Shown here: positions 25,101 through 34,100 of the stretch, in pieces
How positions within the stretch are numbered: position 1 is the first letter of the stretch
Layout of the letters: each line of letters opens with the position of its first letter
Translations under genes and position numbers: made by a program
Notes under the pieces: generated by a model
Seen by the model: the letters and a program-made list of their open reading frames with translations, nothing else
What the model was told of the DNA's origin: nothing
Database searches by the model: none
Origin: Telopea speciosissima
Taxonomy: Eukaryota > Streptophyta > Magnoliopsida > Proteales > Proteaceae
Assembly: GCF_018873765.1 (NCBI RefSeq)
Contig: NC_057920.1
Coordinates: 8,445,307-8,509,306, forward strand
Length of the DNA: 64,000 bases
Direction: 5' to 3'

Positions 25101-28100
25101 CTTATGCTTGAGAACTCCAAAACTACTAGGAAACCTCAATTTTTTTTTCAAAGTCCCTCATTTTTCTACTGAATCAAGACTTAGTGGTTAATTGTGGAGC
25201 TTCTCCTTCAATGTTTTGGTGGATTAAAGCATCATTTGGCCAAATTTTCCAAACCCCCTTTATGAGGAGGCACCGCTATTTTGCCAAGTTCCTTAGAGAG
25301 AGTCGTCTCGCGACCTTAGGTATTCTCTACCTACCCACCTGTGTCGGTTTCGGGTACACGTATTCTTTTGTTGAAGGTCGTTCGAGCTTTTCCTGGGAGA
25401 ATGACATGAGGTACTTCAGCGCCGTAGCGCTTGGTATTTGGACATTGGCTAGAGGCATTTTCTCTACCCCTTCTGACCCTAAAAAAGCAAGATCACCTTG
25501 CACCCTTGAACCGATAAGAGAGGTTGTGATGGACTTTCCGAGATTCTTCAGGTAGAGGATGACGTCGAGATCTTGGAAATATCTCAGTTTTTTGCAAAAC
25601 CGAGACGAGACCAGTTACGAATGAGAATAGTGTATTGTCTCAGCTGAGATCTCGGTTCGACCAAGACTGAACCAAACCCACATATAAAATGGCCTTCAAC
25701 TCGACCGAGACCAGTTACGAAATGAGAATAGTGTATTGTCTCAGCCGAGATCTCGGTTCGACCGAGACCAGTAGAAATCTCGACTGCTCTCGGTTGTCCC
25801 ACTGGTTTCGTCAGAGAACCTCCAAAAAACACCAAAAACTTGGTTTTGATCTTCGACGGAAAAATCGTATTGCACAGAGATACTTCAGCAAACATTGAAG
25901 TTGCAAGATCTACAACAAATCCAAAGAACATTGAAGAAGATTTGAACATTCCAAGGTAAACCATTTTTCCCTAAATCTCTTTTTTTCCAAAAAATATGTT
26001 CAAATCTTGGTGGTTGGGTGTCAATTTAATATATGTTACAAAATTTTGGCCGATCTATGACTTGATGGAGTCCTATTTATTTAAGTTGTTTTACATTAAT
26101 TGTATGCTTTGATTGCTTTCTATTACTAAATTATGTGTAGAATAGGGCCTATTAGTACGCCGTAGCCTACCAACCTAGGGTCCAAAGTCAAACTCCTATT
26201 TGGACTTTGATTTTGGAAAATCTGATAGTGCCATTGTGTTTAAATGGCCCAAAATAGGTTGTATACCAAGTTTCATGACCAAACTAGGTCAAAAACCCAC
26301 CGAAACCATCAAATGAGTTCCAAAAAAAAAAAGTGCACCAACTCGGTTTTTGGCCTGACCGAAACCAGGTCCGAAACCAAGTTCTCAAACCATGGTCTAG
26401 GGTCGATGGATACCTTTAACAGATGGGCTGCTTCTGCATCGACAACCTTGAAACCCAACTTCTCTCTGCAACTCCTCACCCCCTCTTTCAACAGCCTTAA
26501 CAGACTCCTCCTCAACATCCCAAACAGAATGTTCTCAATGTCTAGAGTTGATGGATATCTTGAACAGATGGGCTTGGATGAATTGTTGCCATTATCTCAC
26601 TCTTATACAAACTATCACCAGAGAAGCGACAGAGCTTCGCCTCCATTATCCTTATACTGTATTCTTTCTCATGCTTTAGTCAATGTTGGATTAAGCAGCA
26701 CTAGGAGTGGAAGTCTGTGCCATCCCTTTTTCTTCATGCTTCCATATCATTAAAGGTGTTTGACCACGAAAGAATTCTGCACTTATGCTCAGGACAAACT
26801 GTTAATTCATAAAATTCACAACATTTGCTCAGCTTCTAGTCGGGAGAGAAGGTGGGATGTGCCCCTTTTGCTGATTTTGGTTGCACCAAAACAATCCCCT
26901 TGTAAACTTTGTTTCAATCAATGGATCCTAACATTACTTCATAATTCATTGGTGTTGGAACCTGTCAGCTACCTTTTGGTAAATGTTTGAACAGTTATTT
27001 AGTTTTGAACCAGGGGTTATAAGACTTCGAATCATTAAATAATTTACATAAAGATAATTATTGGAAGTTGACAACAGCAATCAGACAAGTTTAAGCATTT
27101 TCTACCTTATTTGAACCCTTAGACCAGTTTTCCACAGCGGATGAAACAACCTCTTCTGTTTTTTCGTCATTGGCTTTGTCAATTATAGTATATCTCTTCT
27201 TCTGCAAGAACTTAACAAGTGCCTTGAGAGTATTGTAGCTCATTTTTTTAGACTCAAGAATAGAATATTCATCGGATTCAAATTGCTGTGGTTGAGATAA
27301 GGATTCCATATCATCTGACACATCAGAAGAAACTCTGGAGAGATGTGAAGCATCCCATGCAAAGTCAGTCACATTCCGCAGCTCAGAAACAGCCACTGGA
27401 TTTGGAAGAACAATAGATGGATACAAAGAGAGTATGTAGGTTATATCTACTTGAGATGCATAAAAGTGATCCATAGCCTCTTCATAGCTTCCATTGTCAA
27501 ACAGATAATGCCCATATCTGAAACAAACAGCCTCCATTGTCAGATAACACTGGTAGCATAAAATTCTGAGGTTCCAGTGGCTTAAAGTAATCTAAATGAC
27601 ATAGAAAAGTATTTTAAGAAGATAAGTGTGGCTGCTTATGTCTACCCCTCCCCAGACCCCGCATTGGCGGGACCATTGTGCACTGGGTAATGCCCTTTTT
27701 ATGTGTGGCTGCATATGAATGTATTCACAGAAATATGTGAATGTTTACAAATGAATTTGTCACCTGTACTTGTGTAGTTTCTTGGTATATAAAACAGAAA
27801 ACAACTAATCATAGCCCACTTTCACAAAAACATTAGTTTTTATGGTTTTACATTCCAGATATGAAGGTTCTAGATCAGTGCATGCATTGATGTTGTAAAA
27901 AAAAAGTCACCTCATTTTGTTGGCTTGTATTATGGTCTTCAGTTGCTCTAATTTTCAGTGGCAAAGCAGACAAAGCTTAGATGCAGAAATTGACTGGTTA
28001 AACACATAACTCCGAAGGAAAGGAACTGGTGGTTACAACAAAGAAGTTTTCATTTTTTGTACAGTTTGCTCCCTACGGAGTCATTGAAACCCAAGAGTAA

Positions 28101-31100
28101 TAAACAACTAGTTCTGGCCCCTTGAGATCCTCAGCTCCCCAACAATCTTAGAAGTTAGGACCAAAGCTTTGAGCTTCTCCAATGATATCCCCAGTATGCC
28201 TTTTAATCAGTAACTTTTAAGCAAATGAAATATTGCTTTTGTAGGGAATAATTGTATCTTTGAAGGTATTCTTGTTATGAACTTCTAATTTGTTTTGTAG
28301 GGCTGATTTTTTTTTTTTTGTGAATAAAAATTCATTACCAAAGCCCCAAGGAGAGGAAGAGGGAGAATACACAAGGGAAAAAAAAGGCGGGGGGGGGGAG
28401 CTATACAAGAATCGAGCCCTAAGAAGCCAGGCCGACAAAGCGAAGGAGAGAAACATCAAGGCCCCAAGAAATGACAATATGCGTGTTCCTTGGGGTATCA
28501 ACAAGAGGAATATGTGGAAGCATGTGAAGTCTAGAGCTAAAATCAAAAGAGACGGCTTTCCAAATCATATCCAACGAGTGAGAATTGGAGGTCCATCTTC
28601 GATGATTCCGCTCCATCCAAATGTGAGAAATAGTGGCCCCGAATACAAGCTTGTTGGTGGTAACACAGATTGTATTACCTAAAAACACCCTACTCAACCA
28701 AAGCCACTCCCTAGCAAAAGGAAGGGGTCTTCTGCTACGGTACCAAATAGAGGCCAAGGCTTTCTTCCACAAAGAGAGGGCTAGGGGGCAAGAGAAAAAA
28801 AGGTGGTCAATGTCCTCAAAACCGTTCCAACAAAGAACACAGGAGGGGGAAACATGGATGTGGCGGCAAAGAAGAAAACATTGGGTGGGAAGGCAAAGGT
28901 TAAGGGTTCTCCAAACGTTAAAGCTATGACAGGGAATATGGCCTGTTGAAATTATTTATCCACCCGTGTCCCCCTTTGGATAGTCCGCTGTGTTAGAGCT
29001 CCTGTATGATATACATATTGTTTCCTCCCTTTCCTACAAGGTCGGTCTGCTAGAGTAAGCGGTTCAACATGATATCAGATCAGGCAGGGGTCACGGTATT
29101 GAGTCCCCCTGGGAGCGGGCAGGTGTTGAAATTATTTATCCACCCGTGTCCCCCTTTGGATAGTCCGCTTTGTTAGAGCTCCTGTATGATATACATATTG
29201 TTTCCTCCCTTTCCTACAAGGTCGGCCTTCTAGAGTAAGCGGTTCCAACATGGCCTTTGAACTAGACAATATTGGACTAGGGGACCTGGGGGGCATGGTG
29301 TCTGACAAAGTCCTAAGCTGAGGAGGAGCTAAAAACCCCGTTAAGGGAGGGGAGCTAACTAACCTTATTCGAGAGAGAAGGGTTGGGGGGGAGAGGGGGG
29401 GAGAGACGCCTAGACCAGGGAGAAGCAAGGGGGGAAAGGGGAGGGAGGGGACCAAAATCCCGAGGAGATGATTGTGGAGAGAGGACCAGACTTAGGAAAG
29501 CCAAAGGAATAGACCGATCGGGACCCAATGATATTCTATAGAACACCTAGGGGATGCCAAGGATCAAGCCAGAGGGATGTAGAGGAGCCATTGGTGATTA
29601 TGGAGGAGGTCGCTGAAAGGGCTAAGGGGCGAAGGTGGAGAATCTTCCGCCACACCTAAGAGGGATCAACGGGCTGGGGAACTGTCCAGATGGAGTCATG
29701 CTTAAGAAGATAGGAGTAGACCCAGTTAACCCAGATGGAATCATGTTTAGCGGAGATTTTCCAAATTAGCTTGAGAATGCCCGCAGTACTATAATCACCT
29801 CCTTCGGATTTCGGGAGACAGATGGCATCCTAACTAATTGGGTGAAGAAATTTGGAAGATTCTTTTCTTTTCCACAAGAAGGAGCAAAAAAGCGAATCCA
29901 TGGCAGACATGGTGGATTTTGGAAGGCCATAGATACCACACCAGTAAATGTAGGATAACTGAAGGATGGATTTGATCAGAACAATCCAACCTGCAAAGGA
30001 AAGGAGGGGAATTCCGTCAACTCTAGATTTGATATAAATAGTAAAATTGAAGAAGAAACACATGATGAGCTCAAATTTTTTATTTCTATCATTTCTTCTC
30101 CTCTTCTCTTCTTTCCACTCATTTTAACAAACCCTACTCAAATCCACTTCAACCAAGTCGGTGTCAATGTAGAAACAAATCCAAGGGACGTTGGGCAAGA
30201 TGCAATCACTGCCTACCAGCCCTTAACCCCTTATTATAATTATAATCATTGATATCCTTAAATATAAAACACACAATCCATTAGTCTTACCATTGCTTGT
30301 TATTACTAAATCTCCAGAAAGTCGAAGGTGAAACCAAGCCATCCAGTATCACTGTATCAGTCCCCAGTTTGCAAAAATACTATCTGTGAAGTTATCCCTC
30401 CTTGAAAGACATATCAATTAATCTATCAACATAGCTTCATCCAACCTGTTTGGTTCGGCTACAGATATTTTCTCCTGCATTTCTTCCTATCTAGGTCTAT
30501 GTCATTTGTTAAAGCATAAGTTGTGAGAGCTTTAACTACCTCAGCCCCCATCTTTTTCTGCCTTATGCTTACTCTTGCATGTTTAGTCCATTTAACTTAT
30601 ACAAAATCATTCATCCAAAAAAAAACTTATACAAAATCACTCCTTTGACCAGTGCAATCATTGGTCCTTCATTGTAGACAGTCAGACCATTTCAGTCTGT
30701 GCAGTCTAGTTGACACTCGAAATGTCCAGACTCGACACCAGAATTCAACACAAAACATCTGATCTGGTTGGCATAGTGAGAATGCCAATAAGACTGCCAT
30801 TGAATCACAGTCTTGTAAATTCATCAAAAATTGAATTATTTGGGAGATAGAAGTTCATCTTCACCTAATTTCTTCAAGATATCTTACAAATATTTTCATA
30901 GAATAAAGAAAAGAAAAAGAAAATATAGTAAACATATCATAATGCTCAAAAAATTCTCCAAAGTATTTTGTGAGTGATAGAAAAATATATATTAAAAAAA
31001 ACTTCTTGTGCTGAGTAAGGGAACAAATAGAAAAAACTTGAAGCTATTTGTTTCTTGGAACTGAAGTGCTCAATCTTGTATGAGAAATAAAATCGTATAA

Positions 31101-34100
31101 AATCCAATTCCCCATATAACCATATAAAAGGAATTCATATTGCAATAGCAGTTAATAAGAAAACAATTGAACTTTGCACTCTAGAATGGTGCTAGATCAC
31201 CACCATCAAACAGCAGGCTCTCAACCTTCCAATTGGGCCAAAAACGTCTGTCTTAAGCTTTTTTTTTTTCTCAGGCAAGCATACTTGCAGATGGGCATGC
31301 TTTTCAGTAATACTGTTCTTTTTCCTTTTTTCTTTTGCTGTGGTTCAGTGTGGGGGGATAGAGGGGAATTTCTTCTACCCTTCTCCTTTTCGTATACTAG
31401 TATACATATCTATAAGAAAACAGAACATAAGTTACTATATTAATATACATAATATTACACTCTGGCTATTAAATCCAATCAAAACAATATTGGCAGGTCT
31501 TAAAGGTCAATAAGACTATAACTATTTTAAACTATATAACAGTTTAGTAAAGAAAAAAAAATGGTCATTTCAAATTTATAATCTGATGAAAATGAATATC
31601 TTTGAGGAAATAATACCTGATATGAATGGATGCCTCCTTTGCTGCTCGATGGCTTGAATCTTCTGATGGAAGTAGTTTACACAAAGCCAAGGCTTCCTCA
31701 AAATTAGCAGATGCTGTTAATTGTACGATCTGTACATTATAAAAGCCCAACCTTCAGAAAAAGAAATGATATCCAACATCTTTCTAAAATAAAACTCCTA
31801 ACAGAAGATGAGCAGAAGGCAAGTAAAACACACTATCTTATTCTACAGACGAAGTAAAGGAATCATTTAATAGTCTAATACAACCCCCATACAAACCACA
31901 GAACCAAACTTCATCTCAGACTTGCATTTGCTTTTCTTCTCCCATCTGAGAACTCCAAGTAAAACAGATCCATGATCTTTAGGCCAATCTAAAAGCTTAT
32001 TATTAGTCAAATATACCAAGCCAAGAATATTGTGTTCAAAAAAGTGTGAAAATGCCATAGTAATTTTTTTGGATTCAAAAGCAATTCAGTTCTCTACACA
32101 CTACACAGTAACCAATGACCAATGAAATGAGCAAGTTTATTAAAGCCTTCTGAAATGAATAGTCTCTTCCACACTTTCCACATCATTTTCAACCCACAAA
32201 AGTCTTGATAAAGCCAATAACCCCAATTGAGAACAACAACAACAACAACAGCCTTATCCCAACTAAATGGGGTCGGCTACATGGATCCTTTCAAAAACAC
32301 CCAATTGAGACACAAACTGTATTCAAATCAGGTTTTTCAATTTCTGCCAAAATTTCATTCTGATGTCAGGTGAAGTTTAAAAGAAAATGATACTTACCTT
32401 GATTGAATTTCATTAGAAAATTTGGCATCAATATGCTAAATTTGTTGTTGAAATTATAACACTTTATATATAAAACTTGTCTAATTTATGAGGTTAATGT
32501 ATGTATATTTGACTATAGGCATAAAATTGTACTACAAGTTGGCTTAAGACAAATAAAAAGTATTACATAGGAAAATATTTTATTTTCCTGCTGTTTTCTT
32601 CTGTTTAATTGGTATCATATATCCCATGTGATTTAAAAAATTAAATGGATTCATAATGAATTCACCTATATCTATTCTGTTCATAATCCTAGTTAAGATT
32701 CTTTTGGTGCCACGAGCGCGCATGTGTGCCAAATATTATTTTTCCATTGCAAAGTTTTTTTTTCAAAAACTAAGAACAAATTAAACCAAGAAACCAAATT
32801 TCTTTGAGAGCCTGGACAGTTCCTTTTACAAGCTATAATCAGATAGTATTGGCATAAGAAAGGAAATTTACCTGTGCACCAATAGGGACTGGGAACAAGC
32901 CATAAATAGAGTTTTCTAATGCAAAAATAACAAAGCCATTGCTTTGGACAAGATGATGAGCATTGCGAAGAGCAATAGTCTGAACCAATGGATAAGGAGC
33001 ATGGAGAGACCGAATCTGCATCATCGAATGTTAGAAAGGAAATGCATCAATACACAGTTTTTCAGGAAAATAACTCAATTTCATAAAGAACCCTTTTCTT
33101 GCTCAGCAAAACATGCCCAAGCTACCTCAATGTATCTTGGTAAAAGAGCAACTGCATATGGCTTATGGATCACAACCACTGAAGGGGCATCAGACCAACA
33201 TATCCTGCCTCCTTGAATTAGTTTCCCATTTTGGTCTACAAAAACTCCTATGTTATCCTAAAGACAGAAAGAACACATTAAACTGTTAGAAACAATCACA
33301 AATTTGCATTCAGAAGTTAAATTTAATTGATTATACCCTTCACATTATTCCTTCCAATGATTGTAAGTAGACCCCCAACCTTTCACCAATCAAACTGGAA
33401 ACATCAAAAATCCCCCACCCTTCTACAGCATAACCAAATTAAACTACTGCTAAGGCAGAAAGTCTCTCAATACTCTTCTATGTACAACACAGCTAAGAAA
33501 GGAGTTATGACTCGAATAAAATTTACTTCCATGACAAACTATGAAAGTATGGAAGTCCCCCCTCCCAATTCACATTTTTGATATTTCTTCGTCCCTCAAA
33601 TAAATTTTAGTTTTGTGTATTCTTTTTTACTTGAGTCAAGGGACTTCAATTCTCTCTCAAGGATTTTAATACGCAAATTTATTTATTTATTTATTTATTT
33701 ATTTTGTGTGTGTGAATCATGTAGATGCTCTATTATGCATCAAGGTACAAAACTATCAAGAGATAGTGTCAGCATGATACAGTCTGACACGTGTAGTACA
33801 TAATGAAACTGTAGGTGTTATCAGTATTTCATTCAATGCCTACTAGTAGGTCAAAAATGAAATATGTATATGTAACATTTTAATCTCTTGTTAAAATATA
33901 TCATGATGACATAACAATGATGCCTTGGTTATAAGATCTCATGATGACACAACAAGGATATAATGTAGTCCTAGATAGGTAGGAGGCCTACTAGGAGCCA
34001 AACAACAAGATCAAATAACAAAAGGGGTTGCTGGTTCGAATGGACAGCACTAGGATTTAGGTCAATTCCTAGGGTTAGGGTTGGATATTGGGAAAGGGGT

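Noticed and set aside
31174..31443. 89-codon open frame in VPS39 intron 5
   Set aside because: Composition follows a poly-T/poly-Phe tract, with no homology or splice context.
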